Below, piece by piece: positions 49,701 to 60,600 of a stretch of DNA of 64,000 nt (within the stretch, counting starts at the first letter, position 1; each line of letters begins with the position of its first letter). The DNA comes from Athripsodes cinereus (Eukaryota; Arthropoda; Insecta; Trichoptera; Leptoceridae). The notes beneath the pieces were generated by a model. The model was not told where the DNA came from and did no database searches. It saw only the letters and a list, made by a program, of their open reading frames with translations. The DNA lies in NCBI GenBank assembly GCA_947579605.1, contig OX388307.1, forward strand, positions 21,491,237 to 21,555,236, written 5' to 3'. Both the position numbers and the translations under genes were made by a program.

Positions 49701-52700
49701 AAGGCACTCACCTACAGTTTTTAGATAAATTGAAGAATCTCGGACTTTTAGTCGAGGAGTCTGAGGCTCAAATTTTCAACCATAATTTGAAAATGTAAAA
49801 AAACTTTGAATATATTATATTGATGGCTTCCATCATAAATCTTGTTTAATCCAAATCTCATTTTTTTCTTTTCAAGTGAAAACTTCTGTGATAGAATTAT
49901 GATGCTTCGAACGCCGTAAACTGATGACTATTGTTACGTCCGCTGGTTTCCCCTCTAACAAGAAATGAGTGATGAGACGATACATTATTAGTTATTATCT
50001 TATATAGGTATGTATAGTACCTAGATAGTTAGGTACCTTAAGTTGCAGACTGAAGATTGTAGTTGAAAAACCTCTGGCGAATTTAATAGACAAGGTGGGC
50101 AATCTGAGGATCGCGTCACGTAATGAACTCCCATGTAGTTCCGTAGTAGTAGTAGTAGTAGTAGTGGGACATTAATTATTTCTCCCTCAGGTAGGTAGCA
50201 CAAGTCACTAGGTAGTAGGTATAGATACGTAATATAGATGTAGGTATATAGGCTCCAGACAACTCCGAGCCATGATTAGGGTTGATATTGGATTTTCTTT
50301 ATCTAATCAAGATGGGGAGAAATAAATTCAACTATGATTCTTTATTGAATTCATTATTCAAACTTTTTTCAATTGCCCGATCAGCTATAGCAGCTCTACA
50401 CTCCGGACACTGTGTAAATTGAACCGTAAAAAAGAATAATTGATTTTTATTATAATTTATTCGACTATAATAACGCTGTTAGCATTCCATCGATAACCAA
50501 CATCTACACCAAGTACTTTTATCACAAGAATAAATTATTATAAATCGATGCAAAAAATAGCGCATACTATTATTAATAATTTATAAATAATTAAAACACT
50601 GTTATATTTTCACTATATTTATTTAAACTCTAACGTTTTGATCTGATTGAATGAATGGAAATTCAACAGACAATTGAATTAAATTCCATAATTTTTCATT
50701 ATGTAGATACGAATAAATAAACATATTTTACATGTTTCCTTACCGGTGCCTAAATAATAATAATAAATAATAAATATTTCTTTATTCAATCAATATCATA
50801 TTGCCATAATGATATTCGTTGGTTATTCCATGTATGGATATTGACGCCAGTGTACAACTAACAAGCAAAGACCATGACCGACTATGTCAACAACAAAGTA
50901 TAGAACCAAGTAAATAACTTGCATATAATTATTACATTATTATGATGTCAAGGTATATGACGATTTAAAGAAAAGCATTGTTATTTATTTATGTACCAAT
51001 GTAATAATATTTTTAAGGCAAAATGACGCACTCCTTATTAGAAGACCACACAAAACACACACGACACATTATTATTATTATTATGTGATTGTTATTTACC
51101 ACTGTAATTATGTAGGAAAACAATGAGAACCAGTAATAAGACACATATTTCGTATTTATATACTTCACATTCAAACAAGGTGATTTTTTGTTGTTGTAAA
51201 CACTCGTGTCATATTCTAATTTATATCTACTCATATAAGGAAAATATTATAACTGACTGTATGCACTTACCTATATGAATAATGTGTACAGTATAAGTAC
51301 ATAGATCTTTGGAAACATTCAATACACGTAGATGTATATTTCAAATAGATTCTATGAAAGTCTGACATGGAAAATACCTGACATGACACTACTTTGAAGG
51401 ATTTTTATCTGAACTAGGATACTGTGTCCTATTCTATATTGATTCGAACTAAAATAAGAACGTTCCTAAATTTTATAATGAAGGTCACTTGAGTAAAATT
51501 CGTATTTAATATATATTTTAGAGTTTATAGAATACTAATGTGCATTTAAGTGACCTTAATTATAAAATTTAGTAACGTTCTTATTTTAATTCGAATCATT
51601 ATAGAATAGGGGGTACTCTGTCCTATTTTAAAACAGAATGCTTTGGGTTGAATTTGAACCCCTATTCCTTCCCTCCCGAATTTTCGTGCCAAAAATTTTA
51701 GCGCAAATTTTGACAAAAATGAAAGCTAACTCCGTAAATATTCTAGTCTATACATTCCGAAATGTCTGTCTATTTTTATGGCGAATTAAGAATGAATTGT
51801 GTGGTTACACACAATAATTAATTCAGTCATCTACTTGGTTGCACCATTATTTTCAAATGTTTGTTGATTTTTTTTTGATTTTTTTATTATTGTTTTTATT
51901 ATTGGTTTTTATGTAGGTATTAGTCTTAATTTTGTTTTAGTTGTTTTGATTTTTTATACTGTGGTAATATAGGGGGACTCTTGTGGTCTATTAATTTTTG
52001 TAATACTTGTTGTGTTGACTGTTTCCTTCGAGAAAATTAATAAAAAAAGAATTTAGGTAGATACTTTTAATTTACACGATGACATTTGATAAATCAGGAG
52101 TAAAAATTATTTCTTTATATGACGAACGCAAAGAAAACTTGAACATGTTTATTGCTGTGCAATTTTAAACATAAATTCTTCAACAACATTTATAATGATA
52201 GGTACCTACAAAGAAAAACATTTATATATTGTGTCCATGTCTATATTCTACAAGCACCTTGTATTTTTTGACAAGTTTTTTTTATATCTGATATTCTCCG
52301 AAATACGTCTGTCTCATATATGTAATATATCAGTAGAATACTATGTTTAAATGTCTTGTATGTAAAATTATTCACCTAAATACCGCTTCCGATTTACCGA
52401 AAATAAATAGTAACATAATCATAATTATTTATCTTGTAGAACTAAATCTAATTTCATCATCAATTATATTGAATTAAGCATAACCTGATGACAAGCTCAT
52501 CATTAGAGCAGGATTTTGCACACATATTGTAATTTTTATTTAAATAAAGTATTTTATACAGAAAAAAAAGAACCTTACTAAAGCCTTTGTATGGAGCATT
52601 CTGCTTTATGGTTGTGAGACATGGACCATCAGCAAGAGTGAAAGCGGATGGTAGGCGCCCTTTGAGATGTGGTGCTACAGACGCATGCTTAAGATCCATT

Positions 52701-55700
52701 GGTCGGAGCACGTCGAAAATGAAGAAGTATTAACCAGAGTAGGCGAAAAAAGGCAACTCCTTAAGAGAATCAGCCAACAACGAGCTAACTGGATTGACCA
52801 CAACATCAGGCACCCAGGACTACTCATCGCCATCGCAGAGGGTAAGACCGAGGGGACAAATGGCAGAGGCCTACCAAGAGACGCATATATTATGGACCAA
52901 CTGAAGAGAGACATGAACTGTGGCTCATACGTAGAGCTAAAAAGACTGGCTGAGAATAGAGACGAATGGAGAAGTAAAACAAAACTCGTTGCAGACCAAT
53001 CCAATGGATTGTAACTCATTATATATACCTAGTTATGAAACATTTGTTAGAGCGATAATCAAAGACAATATGTATGTATCTGTAATAAAAACAGATGGGG
53101 CATTTTATTTCGGATTTTGAGGTTATACTATATATATATCGATAGATGCACGTGTATCATAAAAAAATGGAAAAATTCTTATTTCAAAAATTTAAAACTT
53201 TGCCAAGAGTATAGAATCCAGGGCGACGGGATGCGCCTTACTACAAAATATGTAGAACATTCACTTGACGTTCAGTAGTTGATCTGCACTATCCTAATGA
53301 CAAACTCATAAGAAAATATGGTTATGTATTTAAAACAAACACAATTCAAAACATTTTAAGTTATAAAATCGTGTTCGGTATATTATATGAGTCAATGCGC
53401 CGCAAGTCTCTGTGACTAGTCAGGTAATTTAAAGTTTTCATGTGGAAAAACGAAATAAAACAGTCGTAGGTAATAGCGAAATAATAATAATGTAGGTGGA
53501 TACACATTTTGTTATTCTTTGTCATTGTTTCTTATAACCAAACTATTGTTTAGGGATAATAACCATTCTTATTACCAATATACATACCTACATACCTACC
53601 TACACATGAAACATTATAACGCCCCGTGATATTCTACGTATTTATTTTATTTACTCATAACCAACCATTCGTACTTATTTAATAACATGAAAACGTAACA
53701 TATTATCATCTATATAACCAAAACACCAAGGAAGACCAGTGATTGATCAAATGCACAAAAAATTATTAATCTAGTTTTGTAAAAGGAAATGTGAACCGTC
53801 CAAGAAACAAATGGCAAGATCACTTTAATCAAATCCTACAAGGCAGTCACGTGTTGGGCACATTGAACAGGAGAGCATGTATAAGGAATTGTATGACAGT
53901 GATGGAAGCGAAAGTTGTATGCAAGTATAGAAGGAAGAGGCGCTCGATCCTTTCTGCCTACTACACGAGGGAAGCGGCGAGATGATAATATGTATGTACG
54001 TGAATATGTACATAGGATACAATATTATCAGCCGGAAAGATTCGCAGTCAAATTCAATCCAAGCAGTTCCCTTTTGAAATCGACTACAAAATTTATTCTA
54101 AGATTATCCCTACGTTAAGAAAGTATTTTATTTCATCCATACAATATTCTACGAATTATTTATGATATACAAGGAGCATAATTGAAATAATTTGCTTCTT
54201 GTATATCACAAATCATTCGATTTACATACAATGAAATAAAAGCACAATTAACAACGAAATACTTTCAAACTAAAAGGAATATAAGTATATATAACCTTCT
54301 AAGTTTTATGTTTATAAAAATTCATTCACATCAAGATAGAAGAACCTTCTAATAGATAATAAGTTAGCTAAGATAGTTGTTACTCTAATTATGGACACAG
54401 AGTTACTAGAATAAACATTTATATAATTAATATAAACTATATAAATAGAAGGTATAATAATATAAACTTTACCCAACTTTAAAACTAGCATAAACGTTTA
54501 CATTACATGAGGTGGTCGGCAGCCTGATGCCTGATGGTGGAGTATCGGACTTTTAATCGAGAGATCCCGGGTTCGATTCCACCCGCTGCCAACCTACTCC
54601 ACACTCACGACACAAACATATTACTTACTGTGAAGGCGTCTGGGGTGACTCTGGGTTTATATTAGTTACATATTCATTACAGTTTGATTTTGTAGTCATT
54701 GCAATAGTATCGTATAGTATCTATGTGAAGCATAGGAGGTTAGGGGGTTTCAAGCATTGCAGATCGCAATAATTAAGTATGGCTGATAGTGGTAGACAAA
54801 ATAATTAATAACCACATTAAGTTAACAATAATAAATTATGAGTAAATTATAAATGATGAATTAAGTGCCCCCCTATACATAGATTTATGAAAATCTCTAC
54901 ATATATCTTACCATAAGGTGCATCCACACTGAGCTAAAATCAAAGGTACCAACGAACATTCTCCCTTATTGTATCTCCGTTGATAGAAGAAAATTAAGAG
55001 AAGGTTGATATTTATTTACAATATAAACAAAGAGAAGAAAAGAGAGAGCGCCCACCGAGCAGTGTGAATGCGACTTGCAACAAATCGCAAGACCAAAGAA
55101 TATATTGTTTCATTTCGACAATAATATAGAATCAACATGTACGTATTGACTGCAAACGCCATGAAACATATTTATTACATAATATATAAGTAAAGAACAT
55201 ACAAGATTCTACTTACATAGCAAGGATCATCACGAGGACAATTCTTATCGGCAACTCCGTATATAAATTCCGCGATCTCTTTGAAGGTTTTACTCAGTGG
55301 AAGATTGTTCAGAGATATCCTGCACCTGTTCTCTGACCAGCACACACCTGTTAATAAATTAAAAGTATTAACAATAGCTCAAAAAGAGTACATACTGTTC
55401 TTTCATCCACAAATTTTACCACGGTCTGAGTTGCGCTCCATGAATGGGGCAAAAAGAAAGAAATACATTATGCATGGCAATTACTGCTTAGGTACAGACA
55501 GGAAAAAGAAAGTGATCAATACAAATAAAAAATCTTACCAAGATACCATCCACGCTTGATTTCGTAATTGTTGAATGTTTTTATTGCTTCATAGGCTTCT
55601 AAAATGGTTGCATAAGTAGCGAATCCATATCTGCAAAAAATAGTACGATAGTCAATTAACTGTCCATCTACCTATATCATCACATTATATTCACTGTGTC

Positions 55701-57292
55701 GGTGTTTAGGTAGTAGGATTCCATAATGAAATTAAAAAAAAAAAATGTTTTGCAATTTCATTGTAATGCCATTACAGCATATACGAGTGTAGGTAGGTAT
55801 GCAGCCAGTTTGGATTTTCTTCTCCATTCCACACAAATTCGGTATTGTGTAGAATAGCTGTAAGTGAAGAGCATAGAGCTCGTCCTAAAAAAAGTTTACC
55901 TACAATCAACAGAATGGATAGCATACATCATCACTGATGTGAACATGATTTTAAAACTTCACAAAAGTACAAAAAAAGTTCTATCAATATGCTTCTTTAT
56001 CTGAGCAATTTGAATTCACATTTTTTTCACGTGTTCAAATAGAATCATCATTTTCCCTTCTTAATCCAAGACACCAGAACTTTTTTTTGGGTAATTAATC
56101 AGGTATATTCAGATTTTAAGAAAATTAATCGGGTATATTCAGATTTTAAGAAATACTCACCCTCTACCGTTACCAGAAAAGGAAACCAACAACCTGAATT
56201 GGATCAACCTCCCTACTCTTTTGAAGACGGGAACCAAATCTTCCTTGAGCCTAGCATCCCGAGGCACCCTTCCTACAAAAATCTGAAATAGAAAACAATA
56301 TGGGACATGAGAAGACATAACAAAAAAATATTGCGAACAAAACGTTTACAATATTTTGGAAGAAATATAAATGATAAAGCCGTTCTGTGGGATAGCCAAA
56401 AATATGTAACTAAAAGCCACTGAGCGGACCGTAAAATTTCAAATATATTCGTTAATTTTTAGCAAAAATGGCGGAACTTTACTGGTCGCTTGCACCATTT
56501 TGAAACTAGTAACAAATATCACACTCTCATTGGCTGTTGAATTTCCCGCCCTCTTATCAATAACCGTTAGATTGTGACGCAATAGTTGACCGTTAAAAAT
56601 GATAAATAATTTGAAAAAAGATCAAGAAAAATAGCAATTATTCATTTGACCACCTTTTTAATCGCAATAACACATTTAATATTATCAAAGTTGGTAAATG
56701 GAATGACATTTGATAATTATTACAATATATATATTATCATAGACATCACATATATGGTATTACCAGTTTTTCTTACTATCACACCCTATAATGAGCTCCT
56801 AATAATGATCCCCCACGAGCGAGCCAGGAGCAGCCCCCACAGGGACCAACCAATGGGTAGATCATGTTACTCTTCGTTATACTGGATCGATATAAATGCT
56901 TAGTTATACTGGATCTTAAGTTCAAAAAAAAACTCTTGATACTGAGATCAAATATGCAGGTGGAGACTATGTTACTTCAAGCCGAAACAATTTCAATAAT
57001 ATTACATAAAAAAAGTTTGTGCTTGTATGCACCAGAGCATAATATACTCTTAACAGGTTCACAAGACACAAAGGTAGGTAGGCATCACAATGAATTGCTC
57101 ATGTAGTAAGCCTGTCCCGTATTAATGTTAAATATATTTATTTGTAACAAATGAATCATATTATACAAATTTCAAAAATATCGTTTAGCTTACCTCGCAC
57201 CTCCTATCAGCCTCAATACCATATTTTTTCTCCTTAAAAATAAGTTGCCCGTTTAGAGCTGTGATTTCTTCAGTACACTCTAAATTTGTCAT
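43575..57292 (-). CDS. A1CF/RBM46/RBM47-like RRM protein, 5' five exons (partial)
   Basis: Joined exons 57292-57194, 56282-56161, 55630-55539, 55347-55217 and 43742-43575 give one open frame of 204 residues with GT-AG junctions and matching phases. An N-terminal linker with NGQ and KKYG precedes RRM1. Its RNP2 is IFVGRV (residues 34-39) and RNP1 is RGYGFATY (73-80). 'NNYEI' then 'GVCWSENRCRI' matches the RRM1-RRM2 linker of the A1CF/RBM46/RBM47 and hnRNP R/Q family. RRM2 follows (about 112-200) and ends in VTWVDPAFEI, matching the family's 'VDWAEPEVEV'. Its RNP1 position reads NATVIWEH, without the usual aromatic residues, so RRM2 probably binds RNA weakly or not at all. This family acts in mRNA editing, decay or germline control; Drosophila Tut is an RBM46-type member. 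The function here is inferred. Exon 5 ends in GTAAGT, so more exons are expected; I did not find them. The ATG is the first after an in-frame stop. Confidence 0.82.
44462..44830 (+). mobile_element. RTE-like LINE fragment, decayed
   Basis: Parallel to the 52.6-kb copy: 'gaacatgttgaaaatgaaaa', 'gcaaactggattggccacaa', 'catcaggca', 'gttgcagagcaagacaatcg'. Multiple stops; lies in intron 4 of the RRM gene, antisense to it. Confidence 0.7.
45509..45559. repeat. Perfect 22-bp hairpin at LINE 5' junction
   Basis: Arms 45509-45530 and 45538-45559 ('gatgaaaacaatctttctac' and complement) with a 7-nt loop; the right arm ends one base before the truncated LINE. Confidence 0.85.
45560..45702 (+). mobile_element. 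Jockey-type LINE 3' UTR
   Basis: 'cgggttagttggaagacatc' to an (aata)n tail; sister of 38272-38410. Confidence 0.75.
46402..46630 (+). mobile_element. tRNA-derived SINE
   Basis: 'tcggccggtgtggcgcggag', box B 'gggttcgattcccgg', 'gtttgggactagctcgatgt', A-rich tail. Same family as 25601; it lacks a few bases after box A. Confidence 0.8.
46639..47002. mobile_element. hAT-like MITE with 8-bp target duplication
   Basis: ~100-bp terminal inverted repeats (left 'gtaactttcgcagtttagcg', right complement 'ggaactttcgcagtttagcg'). AAATGAAT flanks both sides (46631-46638; 47003-47010). A third, internal copy of the terminus ('ctcgacaacgggtggggccg', 46811-46830) lies in the same orientation as the right end. 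Confidence 0.8.
47100..47275 (+). mobile_element. LINE C-terminus (EVLEAAVNSYLWRRYLGAM)
   Basis: Ends GPRPN* followed by 'gaagaagatgtatgtatgaa'; relatives at 9753 and 23118. Located just inside the Helitron-like 3' end. Confidence 0.6.
48005..48145 (+). mobile_element. Jockey-type LINE 3' UTR
   Basis: 'gggttagttggaagaaatcg' ... 'caatgtacagtaaagaataa' (ataa)n. Confidence 0.75.
48150..50140. other. No gene recognised (intron 4 of RRM gene)
   Basis: AT-rich. At 49731-49765 'gaatctcggacttttagtcg' 'aggagtctgaggc' resembles a tRNA-Lys-type SINE head, but it is too short to call. Confidence 0.35.
50145..50165. repeat. (GTA)n microsatellite
   Basis: Seven to eight GTA/TAG units. Confidence 0.85.
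51415..51625. mobile_element. Palindromic MITE
   Basis: Left 'taggatactgtgtcctattc' and right complement 'taggacagagtaccccctat', then shared 'gattcgaa(c/t)taaaataag', 'aacgtt', 'ctaaattttataat', 'aaggtcactt'. About 210 bp. Confidence 0.72.
52574..53014 (+). mobile_element. RTE-like LINE C-terminal ORF fragment
   Basis: LLYGCETWTISKSESGW*APF then EMWCYRRMLKIHWSEH, a central SQQRANWIDHNIRHPG and RDEWRSKTKLVADQ to a stop at 53014. One in-frame TAG at 52652-52654. These are the connection and C-terminal regions of 'endonuclease-reverse transcriptase' LINEs; the RT core is missing. It lies antisense in intron 4 of the RRM gene. Confidence 0.8.
53788..54010 (+). mobile_element. RTE-like LINE 3' end
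   Basis: RPRNKWQDHFNQILQGSHVL, RRACIRNCMTVMEAKVVCK, RKRRSILSAYYTREAAR*, then 'tgataatatgtatgtacg'. Intact short reading frame to the natural stop. Confidence 0.75.
54119..54267. mobile_element. Palindromic MITE, ~150 bp
   Basis: Ends GAAAGTATTT / AAATACTTTC; inner arms 'tatttatgatatacaaggag' and complement 'gatttgtgatatacaagaag'. Confidence 0.65.
54511..54735 (+). mobile_element. tRNA-Lys-like SINE
   Basis: 'tggtcggcagcctgatgcc' ... 'cggacttttaatcgagagat' with anticodon-loop CTTTTAATC as in tRNA-Lys, box B 'gggttcgattccac', and a non-tRNA body. The acceptor stem is not tRNA-like, so a SINE rather than a gene. Confidence 0.6.
54917..55075. mobile_element. MITE with GGTGCATCCACACTG ends
   Basis: Left 'ggtgcatccacactg', right complement 'agtcgcattcacactg'. 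~159 bp, sharing the GGTGC(G/A)TCCA terminus with the 9873 MITE. Confidence 0.55.
55217..55347 (-). CDS. RRM gene exon 4
   Basis: Acceptor 'tttattaacag', donor TGCTAT|GTAAGT. It encodes the RRM1-RRM2 linker and the first half of RRM2 (CRISLNNLPLSKTF...), ending at PRDDPCY in phase 0. Confidence 0.83.
55539..55630 (-). CDS. RRM gene exon 3
   Basis: Acceptor 'ttttttgcag', donor CTTG|GTAAGA. It encodes the rest of RNP1 (YGFATY), helix 2 and NNYEIKRGWYL. The phase joins both neighbours without a frameshift. Confidence 0.85.
56096..56153. repeat. Tandem 30-bp repeat next to a splice donor
   Basis: 'ttaatc(a/g)ggtatattcag' 'attttaagaaa' twice in a row; the second copy ends 7 bp from the exon-2 donor of the RRM gene. 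Confidence 0.8.
56161..56282 (-). CDS. RRM gene exon 2
   Basis: Acceptor 'ctatttcag' precedes IFVGRVPRD; donor is GAGG|GTGAGT, phase 2. It encodes RNP2, helix 1 and the strands up to RNP1 (FSGNGRG). A 30-bp tandem repeat in the intron begins about 7 bp past the donor. Confidence 0.85.
57194..57292 (-). CDS. RRM gene exon 1 (start codon)
   Basis: 33 codons from ATG at 57292 to donor GAG|GTAAGC, phase 0. It encodes MTNLECTEE... ending in RRCE, immediately before the RNP2 strand. An in-frame TAA lies about 20 codons upstream with no earlier Met. Confidence 0.82.
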
Positions 57293-57511
57293 GTTGTTAT
57301 CAAAAAGATTATACTTATCAAAATTCCTTTTAAAACAAAGGTAGAAGACGTTTTACAAAAACCGTTAATATCACCGAATATAGTAATTTCAACTACTTCG
57401 TCGATATTCAGCAACTTTTTAGAAAACGTAATTATATATTGCACTATACACAAATACTACTTGAAGATAAAACAATAATCTATCAAATTTAAAAACAAAC
57501 TAATAATTTCA
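57293..57511. promoter_or_regulatory. Probable bidirectional promoter
   Basis: 219 bp separate the start codons of two divergently oriented genes. The stretch is AT-rich with no repeat I recognise and must hold both 5' UTRs and core promoters if both first exons are right. No convincing TATA box or initiator could be singled out. Confidence 0.5.
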
Positions 57512-57658
57512 ATGTCTACAATCGACGAAAAACCACGAGAGCACAAGAGAACCAACCGCCGGTCCAAGATTCCGTTGAAGATGAAATTAACGGAAAAACC
57601 TATCAAAATCATTATTTGCATACTTTCACATCCCAATGCTACCAATAACAGGATTTTG
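57512..57658 (+). CDS. Membrane-protein gene exon 1 (candidate)
   Basis: ATG in 'ttcaATGtct' opens a basic, non-AT-noise frame (MSTIDEKPREHKRTNRRSKI...). A donor at ATTTTG|GTATTC gives phase 0, which joins exon 2 in frame, but the site is weak. A better GTAAGT at 57741 gives phase 1, which would hit a stop in exon 2, so it would need an unseen exon between. The head-to-head position next to the RRM gene supports the start. Confidence 0.5.
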
Positions 57659-60600
57659 GTATTCTTTCTTTGTCTTTATTTTCTTGACCTATCAATTTCT
57701 CCCATTGATCAAATATACTCTCTATCAGAGATCGTCAACTGTAAGTTAAGTGTTTTTTTTTTGTATAACATAGTTTCTTAGAATACTGACGTGCAAACAA
57801 ATAATATTATAATAAAAAAAAAATATATGTTCAGTACTTCCACACTGATTTTTTTAATAATGAGACGGCTTTCATCAGGCTAACGTAAAATAATAGTATG
57901 TTGAGTGAGTATGAATGCTTCTACTACTAATAGGTATACCATCACGACATATCCCACTGATAGAGTAGCCGGCGGACCAGCTGCATGTAATAAACATGCA
58001 AGCCGTCCTGTTCATACCAACAGCCTTTTCTCACAATACATTTTGTTTTATTACTAGTTTGTATGTGTAGAATCTGTAGAGAGAGGTGTGACATATGAAA
58101 CGTTAATTACATATTATGATTTTAATCTTTTTAACTTTCCATGGTAATATTAAGTAGTTATGAATATTTTAATTCTTACGTATTTATTCACGCGATAATA
58201 GGTATATGAATAACACATTAAGTATCTTCATACTTCAAAATCAACCTAGGAAATATTATAGAGTAGAGGTAGTCACCTTTAGTCAACAACTTCGGTATTA
58301 CCGCGACGGCTGTCTTTTTCTCCAATACGCGTATCTTATACATACTTATTTCAGTGTGAATAACAATTTCAAAATAAAAGTGCATTTTCTTTAACAAAAG
58401 TATGTAGTGGCACATTGAGAAAAAAGATAATAATAAATTTATTTTCATTAGTAAAATAGTATTTATCTTAAAAATGGTTGTGTGTGATAAATGGATCGCT
58501 TTGAAAATATTCGAAGTAGTTAGTATTGATTTTTATCGAATTATTTTTAACATGCAAAATATACTTGTGTGGGAAAATAAAAAAAAAAAAAAAAAAAATA
58601 CTGTTTAATTCCACTGTGAGAATCTCACAACAATTTTATAATAATCTTTAATCATGCATATAGAATAAATCAAAATATTTCATTCTATTAAAAATTTTAT
58701 GTTTTCAACAAGCGTTTTGGAAAATAAATTGTCAAATTTATTGTTTTTTGGTTTTTATATATTTTGTTGAAGAAAATAATAATGATAGGCAATTTATTTC
58801 GCACTGCTTTGTAAAAATCGTCGCAAGGGATCGCGCTTATTTTTCAATCAGGACTTTATTATTTGTTTAAGTAACTAAATTTTATTTAATGTACTTTATT
58901 TATTCATTCTTTGCTGTACATTGATTACAAATAAATACATAGAAGGTATACATTCAAACAAGATACAATCAACTTACAGAGGGCGAGTTTATCGCAAAGG
59001 CTTTCCCTTTCACGACACAAGCTTTTAGTAGCTTACTGTGAAAGGTGTATAAGGTTGTATTTGGGTTTATAACAAAAACCCAGATATATCTTTTTTTTTT
59101 TTAAATAAAAAAAAATAAAAAATAAATTAAAAAGAGCTTCCACGGTAATAATTATTAAGTTTTGTATTAGTACTTTTAAATGGATACTTAAACATTTTAT
59201 ACCTTCTATGAGTTCACTAGCTACCCCCGTTGTGGGAAATCCCATGTGTTATGAATGAATGAATAAAAAATTATTACATTATTAAACGATTTTTCACACA
59301 ATCATTATAAATATTAATATCTTCAAATTCAATAAGAATAGATCATCGAACTATTTCACTAGAAAGCAATAAAATCATTATGGTTGTGTATTGTAAATGA
59401 ATAAAAAAATATATCTCATAATCTCTAATCTTTTATTCATTTACAATAAAAAAAAATTTGCGGAGCGAAACGTGGACGTGGCTGAAAAAGGACGAGAGTG
59501 GAATAAATGCTGTGGAGATGCGTTCACTGAGAAGAATGGTTGGTAAAACGTTGCGAGATAAAAGTGAAGAATGAGAATATCCGGGGAATGAGTGGATATG
59601 AGAGGAATATTGTGAACAGAATGCGTGTAAACAAGTTAAGATGGTTTGAACAAGTTGAGCGAATGCACGATGAAAAGATGACGAAGATGATGTATTTATC
59701 TGAAAGAGGGGGTGTGAGAAAGCGCGGACGTCCAAGAACCACACGTGGCTTGATCATGTGGATCAAATTCTTAAAGACGGCCGTGTGTTGAGTAAGAGAA
59801 ATCAGCGTGCATGTATGAGAAACTGGATGAATGTAGAGGAAGCGAAAGAAGTATGTAAGGATAGATAAGATAGATAGTATGTATGTATGGCGTTCCGTTC
59901 TCTCTGCCTACCTCACCTGGGACATGGTGTGAGGGTATAGTATAGTATTTTTTTACGTTCATAAATAATTTAGCTTATTAAGAACATAATTTTCAAATTA
60001 ATGTTATTTTATACATCTACAACACGTAAAATTATACTTTTTCTTCTTTATAGATATTTTGTATCGCGTGCTTGATTTGTAAAAGAATAACTGATGATGA
60101 GTCAGTAAGATTGTCCCTCTACTTACAAAAAATTTCTCGAGAATGGTCGCTGCTCAGAAATATCACATGGGATTCTGTTGGAGCGTCTTTCGCTGATGCT
60201 ATTTATGGAGGTAGGTATATATTTAGCTTTGATGATCGAATAATTTAAATAAAATTTCAAATAAAATTTAAGACTTTCATAAATCATTTTATCCTAAATA
60301 GTTGAAAAACGATTTTATTAAAAACTGACGGTAAATAAATATCAATTAGATATATATATATTTGACTGAAGCAGCTCAATTGGTTTGATAATGCAAAGCC
60401 CAGCAAAATGGATTTAATTGGTAGCGGAATTGTGAAAATTAATAAAAAAAAAGTATATATAAAATAGAGAAATAGTTAGTGATCCCTGGATTGAAGAAGT
60501 TGCACAAATACAAAAACAAAAGAAAATGATTTATCTATGCATATTGCACAAATTATGCAGCTAACTTTGTTCACTTTCTTGACATTTGAGACTTGACATG

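Noticed and set aside
52675..53019. 114-codon minus frame
   Set aside because: Antisense shadow of the RTE-like LINE fragment on the plus strand.
54511..54592. Possible tRNA-Lys gene (CTTTTAATC loop)
   Set aside because: Arms do not fold as a full cloverleaf and the homology runs into an unrelated body; called as a SINE.
55281..55559. 92-codon plus frame
   Set aside because: It lies antisense across exons 3-4 of the RRM gene, whose splice sites and RRM homology are clear.
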